Origin: Rotaria sp. Silwood1
Lineage: Eukaryota > Rotifera > Eurotatoria > Philodinida > Philodinidae
DNA: 64,000 bases
NCBI GenBank assembly: GCA_905250075.1
Contig: CAJNOP010000010.1
Coordinates: 868,001 to 932,000, forward strand
Reading direction: 5' to 3'
The notes under the pieces are model-generated. The model did no database searches. It saw only the letters and a program-made list of their open reading frames with translations, and had not been told where the DNA came from. The translations under genes and the position numbers were made by a program. Shown here in pieces: positions 38,341-49,506 of the stretch. Position 1 is the stretch's first letter. Each line of letters begins with the position of its first letter.

Positions 38341-39241
38341 AGCAGAATTTATTAGGATTAGACATGAATTCTAAAAAAGCGATAATGTCTGTCTTAATAT
38401 TACATTTTCTAAAGGTTTTTCAAATTGCCATTTATTTTAACGAATGGTAATCACTTATTTACTTCAAATATATTAATAATAAATAATATATCTGATTTCC
38501 TTTGCCTTAAAAAATTCAGAATCAATGATTTTTACTTCATATATGATACTTAGGAGATACAGACCATGGGGAGTAGTGTAAAAGTGTAAAGGAATTCAAT
38601 TTTCTCAGTTTTTGTCTCTGAGATATATCGAATTTTAAATGAATATTTTAACAGAACGTTGTGGTCTCGTCAGACCGCTGTGAAAATCAAATTTTATCTT
38701 GAAAATTTGCAACAATGATACTTCACTTATTTAAGTGTTTTTATTCTGATTTGATACCAGCATCAGAAGAAGAATAATTGCCTTTTCTTTTATCAGAAAG
38801 TTTGATCAATATTCATATTTCAGAGTAGGAGACCTGAAAATCCGTGAAACTCTCACATTGAGCTAGTGTACCGTCGAGAGATTTATTTGTGCAAAGTCTG
38901 GAATGAAAACTAGAAATTTGATTTCCAGGGCAATCTGAGAGAAATCATAGCTTTCTATTAACAAATACAGTAAAAATTCGACAGTTCAAGAACAAAGACT
39001 CAGACAACCAAACCTTCTTAGGTTTTTACGCCACTCACCATAGTCTCTTATTTGAATATAGTCTCGACCAAAAAAAATTGGACATTTGGAGAGTTCTTCT
39101 TCATGAGATTCATTAAATTTTGACACTACTTCAAGTGAATTTTAACTTAATGTAGCACTATTCGATTTTATTCATACTAGTGTAACAAAAAATAGCTTTA
39201 CAACATAGAAGACGTTATAAGAAGGGCTGGGTGCAGAGAAA

Positions 39242-39305
39242 AGCCCACTGGGTTGATCTCGAATCCGATGAGCTCTAGTCATCTGAGAAATGTATAGGAT
39301 TCGCT
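39242..39305 (-). repeat. Short dispersed repeat B, copy 1
   Basis: The reverse complement contains CATTTCTCAGATGACTAGAG followed by CTCATCGGATTC, closely matching 49284-49316 on the plus strand. Only a fragment of about 60 bases is shared; family unknown. Confidence 0.6.
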
Positions 39306-39901
39306 AGTCACCAAATACAAAAAGCCAGAAGAAAGTACCTTGTATTTTCTGGGCGACGATTCTATTTGAATTAGAAAATTTCATTGAGAGTATCAAAGCA
39401 CGGTTCGATCGGATTTGGGTTAAACTCGACAAGTTCCAGTAGTGAGTCCTCTAATCTGGTTGCATGACTGCCTATTCAATATATGTAATTTTATTCCAGT
39501 CAATGCCTAAACTTTTCATTTCCGTGTATATATCTCAAAATCATTTTAAAATTATTATTATTACATATGATTAACATTCAATCAAATCCTTAATGACTCT
39601 TTTGTTGAAACTTGTTTAACACACACGCAATACATTAAATTCTCACGCTATTCTAGTAATAACATATCTAGCGAAGTAGCCAGTTTTTAGCATTCACGCA
39701 TTATAATGTCTAAAAAAATAATTTTAAGAAAAAAAAAAGTATTGAATAGTGTTTTTATTTACAATTATTATTTTGGAATTTTTTTTTTACAAATTTATCG
39801 AAAAATTTGATAATACTACTAGAAAAGCAACATGTCGAGTAGAAAAAAAACGTCGACAAAAACGCTGTCTTGCTTTTTTTTTCTTTTTGTAATATGTACA
39901 A

Positions 39902-40682
39902 TCATTTTTTTGAATAACGACGTCGTGATTTTAAATCATTCATTTCATTTTTTAATTTATTTATTCTACGTTTAAGATGTTTAATTTCATGACGAGCATG
40001 AATTTTTTGTTCTAAAATAAAAAACAAAAATGAAATTTTATTTTCAAAATAATCAAATCTTACGTTCAATTTGTTTTTTTAATAATTTATTTTTTTCTAC
40101 TAATTCTTCAATATATTTATCATTATCTTCTATGTATGTTTCATTTGATTTTGCTCGTTTCATTTCAATTGATATACCATCAATATGAAATCTATTTATT
40201 TGTAGAAGAATTCTATCAACTATATCATAATCTTTAAAATAAATAAATGCATGAAATGGTTTTGATATAATTCGAATTTTTTCAATAGTTTTTTCATATT
40301 CATGAAAACAATTACGTATTGTTGTTTCATTCCATTTTATTGATAAATCATTAATTATTGGTTTTATAAATAAAACTTTTGAATCCATATAGGCACGCTC
40401 GATATATCCATAACGAAAACGACGAATAAAAATTTCTTGTTTATTAATAATACATTTTCGATATTTTGTTAGAACACGATCAATTGAATCAATATCAGAA
40501 AAAAGAATAATAGCAGATTTTGGAGTCCAAGATTCAATATGTTCTATTTTACCAAATGGACTAAAAAATGTATGTAAATCTTGAGTATTTATACGACCAT
40601 CTAGATTGCTAAGAAAAATTTTCAAACAATCATCACCAATTGTTGGTGAATATGTTACATTAGAATCTTGGATTGACTCCAT
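39902..40682 (-). CDS. RRM-type RNA-binding protein with C-terminal coiled coil
   Basis: Two exons (minus): 40682-40064 and 40011-39902, 242 aa. Two divergent RRM folds are suggested: aa about 20-90 (CLKIFLSNLDGRINTQDLHT, FFSPFGKIEHIES, SAIILFSDIDSIDRVL) and aa about 102-175 (KVLFIKPIINDLSIKWNETT, then HAFIYFKDYDIVDRIL). RNP1 aromatic residues are only partly kept. A long basic helix follows (EELVEKNKLLKKQIE, HLKRRINKLKNEMNDLKS). No orthologue recognised. Possibly a fast-evolving splicing or mRNA-binding factor. The RRM assignment is moderate; the gene call is firm. Confidence 0.75.
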
Positions 40683-42209
40683 TAATTATTATAATCTAAA
40701 AAAAACAGCTTTTCTGTTTATCTTGATATTGTTTGTACTTTTTTTTCTATTTTCATGAGTTGTTTTTAGTTAAGAAAGTAAAATAAACAAGAGTGATTCG
40801 TTACTCTATAGTTTTGAAACGATTGAAATGTAGTGATTATAATAGACAAAGAAATAAACATAACAAGGATTTATCGTAGACCGAGATCCAACAAGCTAGG
40901 AACGGAGCTAGTGTAAAAAAAGTTGTCGGATTCGATATAAAAAAAAAAACTTAGTCTGGCATGTTTCTATCCCGGATTTGAATATTGACATTGTTCACTA
41001 ATACTTAGAGCAAACCAAAAGTTCGTGGAAAGGTTTTAAAGAATCTTGTCGGATAAGGTAACTTATTCAGAAATGAAAAACCAAATATACCATGTTGTAG
41101 AGCTTTTTGAGGTGTGTCGAATGGCATATAGTAAATCCTGTTTTCATAAGACTTTCAAGGAACTAGAGTCAATTTACTGATAGACGACTATGCACCCATA
41201 CTCACACCTTCACCTAAGTATGATAGGTTACTGAATATTGTGGTCCTTGGGATTAGTCGAAAATATTTGTAAAATATTTTTTCTCACATACGATTTTGCA
41301 GAGTTTTTGACGGGCTACAACCTCAAATATGTAGCATCTCCGATCATCTTGTCAATGTGGGTATGGGTGGATGTGAATGTGGGTGTGTAGTCGTCTATCA
41401 GTAAATTGACTCTAGTTCCTTGAAAGTCTTATGAAAACAGGATTTACTATATACCATTCGACGCAGCTCAAAAACCTCTACAACATGACATATTTGGTTT
41501 TTCATTTCTGAATAGGTTACCTTATCCGACAAGGTTCTTTATAACCGTTCTATGAACTTTTGATTTGTCCTAAGTACAACATAGGAATCTTCTTGTGATG
41601 TTCTTTTTATACTAATGTTATCTTCTAGGAAGAGCGATTTAAAACTCAGAAGTGGTCAAACCAATATTCGATGAAGTTCGACTCACTTAGTCTTCATGCT
41701 GGGTAATACATTCATCTCATTAACTTACTGAAGTTTCATATATTCTTGACTTGGAAGATCATTCTAAATTATTACATATGCGATGAAGATTTTAAAAACA
41801 TTTTTCAGTCTAGTCTTTGACAAGAAATAGCCAGTCGAATTCTATTACTTTTTCCATTTATTAAATATCCAAAAATTTCGAAAGATATATTGTCCTCTAA
41901 TCGGGGAGAAAAGTTCTCGCAAAAAATCAGTAGATAACCAATGAGAAGGTGGAGAAAAAAATTCATTTAAAAATTTCACTTATTTGATCATTTATCAGAT
42001 TTCTCTAATAAAATATTCTCAATTCTACTTCAAAGTCTTTCAAAAATAAAATACAATTCGTATTCTTTCATATAGATGACGCTTTAAAACCCTTCTTCAT
42101 TTAATAATATCCCTCACTCAATTCAACACCAATAATAAATACATTAAATTTAATTGTTAATCTCAATTCAAATAAGAACAGAACGGGAAAAACAACGTTT
42201 TTCCCAACA
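40683..42209. other. Intergenic region between divergent genes
   Basis: Lies between the RRM gene (minus) and the F-box gene (plus), so it should hold both promoters. Its middle is filled by the foldback 41001-41577. No gene seen. Confidence 0.6.
41001..41577. repeat. Highly similar foldback, arms ~220 bp
   Basis: The left arm (about 41001-41215) and right arm (about 41340-41577) are inverted copies, over 90% identical by eye. They include an uninterrupted identical stretch from TAGTAAATCCTGTTTTCATA through GACTTTCAAGGAACTAGAGT to ACTGATAGACGACTA (41129-41192 against 41390-41455). The spacer of about 125 bases is non-coding. High arm identity suggests the youngest foldback in the window. Confidence 0.88.
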
Positions 42210-44705
42210 ATGTCAGATAATCAATATGAATTAGTTCAAAATTGTATAAATACTCGACAATATTTAACAATAAAAATCTATAATAGTTATTTTCTATTGC
42301 ATCGAAATATAATTCAACATTTGAAAAATCATGAATTAGGTTTAGGTAGATAAGGAAAAATAAATTCTTTTCATTTCATTAGTTTTGTTTGTATTAGAAT
42401 TACCAACAGCTATTATTAAAAAAATCTTTGGTTCAAATCCAATATCAGTGATAGATGTAACAAATATATGTCATGTTGATCCATCACTTTATGACATAAT
42501 TATATTTGCTGATAAATCAGTTATTTATACTCCAATAAAAGTTTTAGGTGAAAATAATAAAAGAAAAGATAATATTGATGAAACTGTAAAAAAAATGAAA
42601 AAACAAAAAAAAATACTTCCATATTATGTACAAGCAGATTTAGAATTATTAAAATGGAATGGAATGTGTCAAAATGATATTACTTTATTTATTAAAAAAC
42701 TTGATGATAGTGATGAGAAAATAGATTTATTTAATTCAAATAAATATGAACAAATACTTCAGAAAATTATTGATTTTACTAATATATCAACGAGATTAAA
42801 GTAATTGACCATTGTTGAATCGAAAATTATTAGAAAAAAAAAAAAAAAATTTAATTTTAGCTGTCGATTAGTATCAAAGAAATGGCAAACATTTGTTGAT
42901 CGTTCATCATCGGTAAGTTATGATATATTTTTTTTTTGCTATGATGAAAATATTTGTCTAACTGTTTCTTTTCAGTGGAATTGTGTATGCTTGTTAAAAC
43001 TACGACGATATGTTGATCGAGCATTGAATTATTTTCAAAAGATTGATATTCGTGAATTGGTATGAAGATTATTTATTAAATAGAACTCTTTTTATCGAAG
43101 ATGATACACTCATCGTACGGAGAAACAATATTAAGTCTGAAAAAATTTTTAAATAAAATAAAGTGTTTTAAGATTAATTTTTTTTGTGCTGGACTTTTGT
43201 CATATGTAGTCAAGAGTATAACTCGTCCGATACAAAGTTATTAGGTACAGATCCGGTTAATAGAAAAATATCAGATTGATGAGTCATTATATGGTGTATG
43301 TTATTTGTTTTCTTGGTGTTATTATCTGATAGAGGATGTGCAATGAAAATTTGTTGAAAGTTGACTACATCAAATATCACTATTCACAGATGGAATAAAG
43401 TGACAACTCGTCAATCTAGTATCGATATAGATTTCAGACCGACGAATATACGGGTCACTTCTATGAAATCTAGCCACACTAGACGGACATCGATATTGGT
43501 CGTAAAAAATCCAAATAAGTTTCATATCAGATGTTAACATGATTGTAAAATAATAACAAATCATTTCATGTTAAGTTACATCAATCCATGAAATTATAGA
43601 TAGTTTAGCTTCATGTATTATTAACGCATTATGAAAATACTATGGAATATGAGCGATATTAACTCTTATGTCTATGGCTGAACTACCATATATGACTCTT
43701 AAAGAGTATATATAACCAGTCTGCCTGAAACTTTTATAGTAGATAGATCACCTAAAACAACGAGAGATGTGTTCAAGAAAAACAATTGTAAACAAGAGTG
43801 TTTTTTTCAGGAAATCTAGTTTTTTTTATAGGACCCTATCGAACCTGCCTACGACTTCTCTCATACTTTGTCCGATCGAGTCGAATATTCTGTTGAAAGA
43901 ACGATAGACTAAATCTCAGAAGTGATTTTAAGCTTTTGAGAAACTTTGCTGGGTTTTTTTTAAATGAGAGAAATACGTCAAGATGTGGATCCAAAACCTC
44001 AATAGTGGCATTCAGAATTCTATGTATGTAGATAGGAAAGTCAGAAATGAAAATGAGAATTGCAAGTGGACTCATTTAGACCTGATGGAAAACTAGAGTT
44101 TTCACGAGAAAATCTTGCTTAAAATTTCTTTCTTCGAACAACAATCCACTTTTTTTTTTGGGTGCTCTATCTATGTGAAAAAATTAATCAGGTGAATCGC
44201 TTGTATCCCGTTCGAAAGAGTCAGAAATGTTCTAAAAGAAAGCAAATGTGTATCCTTAATAATTTAACATTTAATTTTTTTTGTATAATTAGGATCTCTC
44301 ACAATCAATAGTTGAACCTTATACATATGAATTAAGAAATCCTTTATTATTATTTTCATTACGATCAGTTTGTATATCAACTGATCATTCGTTAGAATTC
44401 TTTACGTTACTATTTCAAATAGCACCTTTTTTACAATATATTAAACTTATTCAAACAGTTAATACATCATTAAAAATCAAAAACAATCAATTATATGATC
44501 ATATTAAATTTGTGATATGTTTATGTCAAAACAAATTAAAATGTTTACGTCGATTACATATTCAACTTCGATCTGTATCAGATCAGGTAAACGAGAAAAA
44601 AAAACGATAATATTTATATTTTAAAGTTTTCTTTTGTTACAGAGATTTCTCGAGTCTTTCTCCGTTACTTCAATACCAATTTCATATGAAGTTATTTCTT
44701 GTTAG
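42210..44705 (+). CDS. F-box protein
   Basis: Six exons: 42210-42345, 42383-42800, 42861-42912, 42976-43059, 44293-44586, 44643-44705, 348 aa, all phases consistent. The F-box-like stretch spans exons 2 and 3 (YEQILQKIIDFTNISTRLNC followed by RLVSKKWQ, aa about 166-200) and carries the typical CRLVSKKW ending. The Lys-rich 160-residue N-terminal part (ELPTAIIKKIF, TVKKMKKQKK) is unusual. The C-terminal part is Leu-rich (LRRYVDRAL, NPLLLFSLRSVCIST, LKCLRRLHIQLRS) and may be degenerate leucine-rich repeats. F-box proteins recruit substrates to SCF ubiquitin ligases; the substrate is unknown. Intron 4 is 1.2 kb; the others are about 40-60 bp. Confidence 0.75.
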
Positions 44706-45191
44706 ATGAATACAGTTGCATTTGTACTTGTTGCGTCTTGATAAATTTTTTTTTTTGTTTTGCTTTTGTTTAATAAATGTAAATGCATAAACTTTTTCTG
44801 AACTGTGAATATTCGCATTTGAATTTTTTTACTGGTATTTACATCGAAGAATATTTGTTTCATATATATCCATGTTTCTAAACCAAGGAAAGTAGAAAAA
44901 CAATTTTGTTGATTAACTGGAAAATTTGTCTAATTGGTCTTGATTAGTCAACGAAATGGGACTGAATCTATATCATTTAGTTTAAGTCGGATAATAATAT
45001 GAGTTCTGTTCAACTAATAACCATTCGAAAATGAAACTAATCATAAAGATACGTGAAGGTTTATCATTGTCTTTTATTTTATGAATTATAATCGAATTGA
45101 AAAGGTACTAAATAGGGCGTTATTCGAAGCGAAATATTTTATTTTTCGAACAAGAATTTTTATTTCGAAGAAAAGATGCATACAATCTAAA
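44706..45191. other. Intergenic, nothing recognised
   Basis: Convergent 3' flanks of the F-box gene (plus) and the glycosyltransferase-like gene (minus). AT-rich, no repeat noticed. Confidence 0.5.
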
Positions 45192-46469
45192 CTATGAAAA
45201 ATATAATTGAAACATTCCATTGGATTTAATCACAGTTCTATATATATATAATTCATTATTTGTTAAATTACTTTGATTAAAAGTTGTTAATAAATAAAGT
45301 GAATGTTTAGATAAATGTAAATGATGTGATGGATCACGAAAAGATATATGAAGACAATTGGTTAGTAAATGATGACAATCAAATTGATGAGAAGTTTTTT
45401 GATAATATTTTTCATATTGATTAAGTGATAGAATAATAGCTGTTGCATATTCAAATATTCCATCAATATACCATGATGGATAATTTAAATAAGTTAAATG
45501 ATGTAAACGTTCGGATTCAGTAAATTCTTCTTTAATTAACCATAGAGCCATTAAGATTATTTGACGTGTTAATTTACTGATTAAATTTAAACGACCAAAC
45601 CAACTTATTGTTATTGATTGTTTCATTATTTTTGATTTTGATTTTGAATAAAAATATTTTTGTATTCTTTCTAATCTATTTAATGTATATTGATCATAAG
45701 GTATAGTTTCACCAAGTATAAATGATGATGTTTGTTGATAAAAACGAAAATTTGACATTAAAAATGAATCAATATCTAAACGAAATATATAATCATAGAT
45801 TAATAATTTATTTTTATATTCATTAATAAGAAATAATAATAATGATGAAAGATGTGTTTGTTGCCAATAAAATAAACGTGCAAGTTCCATATGAAAATGT
45901 ATTGAAAAATCATTTAAAATTTTATAATTTTTATTTAATATTGAATCAATTAATGTTACACATGGATAAATAATAAATTGATTTTTATTATTTAAATTTT
46001 TAGTTATATTTTTAAGTTTTTTAAAATCATTAGGTATTATAGATGAAGAAATAAATAAAATAAGATCATTTTGAATATAAGTATGTTTACGTAATTGAAG
46101 CCATGATGAATATAACCATAGAAATTGTTGAAAAAGTATATGATGATTTGAAAAATCATAGAAAACAACAAGACCATGACGAATAACTGAAGTTTGATTA
46201 ATGGTACTATCCATCTCAAAAGATAATAAATGTTTTAATTCCTTATTAATCATTTTTAAAATCATAGATGAATTAAGATATTCTACATGATCATGAAAAA
46301 GTCGTTTAATGGTTAAATGACGTGGTTCAGTGGTTACTTCTTCCACATGAGTCTGTCTTCTATTTGTACCATATTCGTAACTCAGTAAAAAAATACATAT
46401 ATATGCAATTATAATTGATATCCATTTCAAAAAAAATCTACGTCTATTTAGCATAACTTCTGTTAACAT
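45192..46469 (-). CDS. Type II membrane protein, glycosyltransferase-like
   Basis: One uninterrupted frame of 425 aa. A short basic N-terminus (NRRRFFLKW) is followed by a signal anchor (ISIIIAYICIFLLSYEYG), so the catalytic part would be lumenal in the Golgi/ER. Later it has HGLVVFYDFSNHHILFQQFL, FHMELARLFYWQQT and a central YIFRLDIDSFL motif, in which D-x-D is typical of nucleotide-sugar glycosyltransferases. The latter half has PSWYIDGIFEYATAIILSL and His/Cys-rich FDCHHLLTNCLHISFRDPSHH. Family assignment is by DxD motif and topology only; sugar and acceptor are unknown. Being intronless is unusual next to its intron-rich neighbours, though membrane proteins of this kind are often single-exon in such genomes. 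A second ATG six codons in is an alternative start. Confidence 0.65.
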   Translation of the reverse strand: MLTEVMLNRRRFFLKWISIIIAYICIFLLSYEYGTNRRQTHVEEVTTEPRHLTIKRLFHDHVEYLNSSMILKMINKELKHLLSFEMDSTINQTSVIRHGLVVFYDFSNHHILFQQFLWLYSSWLQLRKHTYIQNDLILFISSSIIPNDFKKLKNITKNLNNKNQFIIYPCVTLIDSILNKNYKILNDFSIHFHMELARLFYWQQTHLSSLLLFLINEYKNKLLIYDYIFRLDIDSFLMSNFRFYQQTSSFILGETIPYDQYTLNRLERIQKYFYSKSKSKIMKQSITISWFGRLNLISKLTRQIILMALWLIKEEFTESERLHHLTYLNYPSWYIDGIFEYATAIILSLNQYEKYYQKTSHQFDCHHLLTNCLHISFRDPSHHLHLSKHSLYLLTTFNQSNLTNNELYIYRTVIKSNGMFQLYFS

Positions 46470-46592
46470 GAAATTAATATTTTGTTAATGTCATTCTATT
46501 TCTTTTTATTATTTATTCTCTCACAGTTGGAGATCAATTTTCAATACGAGAAAAATTTTGAAAAAAAAAGAAAAAGTAAAATATGAATGTCA

Positions 46593-47261
46593 TTATTCAG
46601 GTATTAAATCTTCTTCACAAACCCAAGCTGTATAATCAGATGAATGACCAGTAAAATTAACTTTATAATACATTTTTCCATTACGTTCTTCCATTCCAAG
46701 AACTTCATTAACTGTTTCAATTTCATCATCATTTGTCGTTGTTGGATTTATTGTATTTGATGTTTCATTCCATATTCGTTTATTTTCATTTTGTACATGA
46801 TTAATTGTTGATGGAGAATCTTTATTTATTGAAATAATATTTCTACGTGATGCTATTTGATTTGATGTTAAACCCATTTGAATAGGAGATGAAGATTTTT
46901 TTGTTTGAAATGGATAATTAATATCTGTATAATTATTTATTGATGATTTAATTTGTTTTTTATAGAAACGTTTTTTTTTTATTAATCGTATTAGAATAAA
47001 AATAAGACATAATGAAAAAAAGAAAAATATTATAGAAATTATTGCAAGTAGAATTAATGAATTTTGAAGATTAAAAAATGACTAAAGTAAAAGTTTAAAT
47101 TTTTAATTTTTCAAAAAATATATTTTGTTTTTTATTACTTTAATATCATACCATATATCTTCATTATCTATTATTGTTAATGTTGTTAATTTGATTGTAT
47201 TTTTTTTGGTTGTATTAAATGTTTCGGTATTATTTTCATTTGATAACAAAGATAACGACAT
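46593..47261 (-). CDS. Single-pass membrane protein with C-terminal chromo-like domain
   Basis: Two exons (minus): 47261-47139 and 47081-46593, 203 aa, joined in phase 0. The Thr/Asn-rich N-terminal segment (aa 1-45) has possible N-glycosylation sites (NNT, NTT). It is followed by a strong membrane segment (LILLAIISIIFFFSLCLIFI, aa about 49-72) and a basic cytoplasmic stretch (RLIKKKRFYKKQ). After a disordered linker the last ~40 residues (VNEVLGMEERNGKMYYKVNF then TGHSSDYTAWVCEEDLIPE) resemble a chromodomain: V.EVL....NGK..Y.V...GH...YTAW...EDL. Chromodomains are normally nuclear, so this combination is odd and the fold assignment is tentative. No signal peptide is obvious; the topology is likely N-out. 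Confidence 0.6.
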
Positions 47262-47494
47262 TTTATCCTTGAGTTTTTGTTTTGTTTACTTTCAGTTTCG
47301 CGCCATTTATAGAATGTAATAAAGAACATTTTATCAATACTCACGAGAGAATGTTTTCAAATAATCGATCGCTTTTGAATTCGGATTATTTTTGCATAAA
47401 GTAGATACTGGTGAGATATACACAAGCCTCAAAAGGATAGGTTCTCGTAGACCTATTATGCAGAGTTATAGGCATTTTGCTGGAATGTTAGTGT

Positions 47495-47817
47495 CCGGCA
47501 TGGTATATGCCAGCAAATCAAATGATAGTATGTCGACCTAAGATTTTGTTCACAAGCAGGTTTATTGAATAGTAGAATGTTCTGAAAATTTCAGACCAAA
47601 AAATACTTTCTTGTCGAAATATTCAAGTCCCAAAAAAAAGAAACTCCAGCATCTTTCGTGGAATACGAGTAATTTTTTGAAATTTTCATATCTCGGGAAG
47701 AAAGTATTCATTTTGACCTGAAATTTTCAGGACATTCCACTGTTCAATAAACCTGTCTGTGGATAAGATCTTAGGTCGATATAACATCTTTCGATTTACT
47801 GGTATATACCATGTCAG
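47495..47817. repeat. Foldback, nearly spacerless
   Basis: Palindrome centred at 47656: CCGGCATGGTATATGCC (47495) with GGTATATACCATGTCAG (47801-47817), ATGTCGACCTAAGATTTTG (47530) with the complement of AAGATCTTAGGTCGAT, and GCAGGTTTATTGAA (47556) with TTCAATAAACCTGT (47743). The arms are about 140 bases. A chance open frame (47811-48008) starts at its right edge. Confidence 0.8.
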
Positions 47818-48409
47818 AGGCTGATATTTCTGTGCAATGTCTACAACTCTTCATAGAAGGTCTAAGAGAGTCTATACTTATGAGACTTTTTGATATCTCA
47901 CTAGCATCTACTGCATGCAAAAAAAGTCTGAATTCAAAAGCCATTGATCAGTTTCGTTGTAAGTCTACGTACTTATTGATCTCTATAAGCGTTAAACCTT
48001 GTTGTTGATCGGAAATACTCTTGTTTTTAGTTTAGAAAAACTCGATTATTTTATATTGTACATAAATAAGAGAACCCTCTTTTCCTTTAGATATAACTAT
48101 TTGATTTCACTTAAATTTATTTAGTTGTTCAAATGTATGATCACTAACTAGATGGAGAGAAACAAACATTATACGAATAAGAAATAATCTTCGGTCGTTT
48201 AGTACGCAGTTACAAGTCATCGGATATTTATATAAAAGAACAGATAGTATGATAGAATAGATACTGTAATAACAAGAAAGGTAATTGTAAAAAACAGTGA
48301 AAAAACTGTTAGAGAGCCTCAATTGAATTTTGAGTCTTCGTTTTTCTTGCTTAAAGCTACTGCAGTTTGTTTGTTTTGCCTGTAATTAGTATATAGCGAG
48401 AAAGCACAG

Positions 48410-49105
48410 ATCTATATTTTTTACTCCAATGTACAATAAACGTAAATCGAGTTGTTGTCTCTCCTGTACTTTTGCACATATGAATAAATATTACTTCGAC
48501 CATTTTTGAAGTATTTATTGAGATACGAAGATTGATGAAAATAAACTTTCTAGTGCTCAGATTAGTTATGCACCAAATTCCATTCTTTGTTTGAGTTTGA
48601 CTCGGATTTGACTGGTAAATTTTTATCACAGGTAATCGGAGTCGAGAAATTCGAATCTGCCGTTAGTTCCTCGAAATTCTGTATTTGATTTTTATCTTTA
48701 AGGGTTTTTGAGTTGAATAACGATTTCTATAAAGTTATACTGAGAATAATCAGGGTCAGAGATTCCAAATCTGCTCTCAGTCTTACAAAATGTTGTCTTT
48801 CACTTCTCATTCTGGGAAAATCTGTTGTAGAAAAGTTCAGCAATACATCCAGTACAAAATTTCGAGAAGCTAATAACTGATTCAAATTCTCCCGATCTTG
48901 ATTACCCGTGAAAGAAATTCAATAGTCAAAACCAAATCCAAATTCAATCAATTCTAATGTTTGGATTTGATAGAATTTGGATTTGGTGCACTCCTAACTC
49001 AGATATAACGGAGGCTGTAAATATGTTCATACGTATAAAAAGAAAAGCAGAAAGAAAAACTAGATTTACTCTTATTGTACATTGTAGTAAAAAATACACC
49101 ATATT
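48410..49105. repeat. Large foldback with peptide-like mirror frames
   Basis: Inverted arms centred near 48755: TTTTTACTCCAATGTACAAT (48418) with the complement of ATTGTACATTGTAGTAAAAA (49074), and ATGCACCAAATTCCATTC (48568) with GAATTTGGATTTGGTGCACT (48973). Because the arms are inverted copies, each strand carries a similar short frame (TRFTFIVHWSKKY on minus, TRFTLIVHCSKKY on plus). The GGTGCACTCCTAA end resembles termini of hAT-type MITEs. Confidence 0.72.
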
Positions 49106-49265
49106 TTTTTTCTTCGAATTTTATATGTTATTTATAATTAATACATCAGGCGAAGTGGTTAGAGCCCACCAAATCGTACATTGATACTTTCCATAAAATT
49201 TTCTAATCAAACTTTGATCATCATCCCGAAGATATGAGGCTTATTTTTCCAGCTTTGTGTATTCG

Positions 49266-49331
49266 CTAGCAAGCGCATTCTTCACATTTCTCAGACAACT
49301 AGAGCTCATCGGATCTAACATCCTAGAACCC
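49266..49331 (+). repeat. Short dispersed repeat B, copy 2
   Basis: Contains CATTTCTCAGACAACTAGAG followed by CTCATCGGATCT, matching the reverse complement of 39242-39305. It is followed by ACCCGGATCCGAC. Extent and family unknown. Confidence 0.6.
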
Positions 49332-49506
49332 GGATCCGACCTGACTCTAGAAGCAGTGAAGTCTATACTTTGTCGCAATAAACCAATTACCAAAACAAAA
49401 ATCAAACGTTAATGGTTCACAGCAAGAGAAATAAAATCAGAACACTCAATTAAGACATGATGTATATAAACTATGCTTTTGTAAGATATCTGTTCATTTC
49501 AGTATA

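Larger units (their letters stand above)
37250..39901. other. 2.65-kb intergenic region
   Basis: No gene recognised. It contains a diverged foldback copy (38060-38340) and one copy of a short dispersed repeat (39242-39305). The open frame at 38161-38355 lies in the foldback copy and is rejected as a gene. Confidence 0.6.

Noticed and set aside
38161-38355. 64-codon plus-strand frame
   Set aside because: Lies within a diverged foldback copy and has no recognisable protein features.
49145-49185. tRNA-like A box (GGCGAAGTGGTTAGAGC)
   Set aside because: No matching B box or cloverleaf could be built downstream; at most a fragment of a tRNA-derived repeat.
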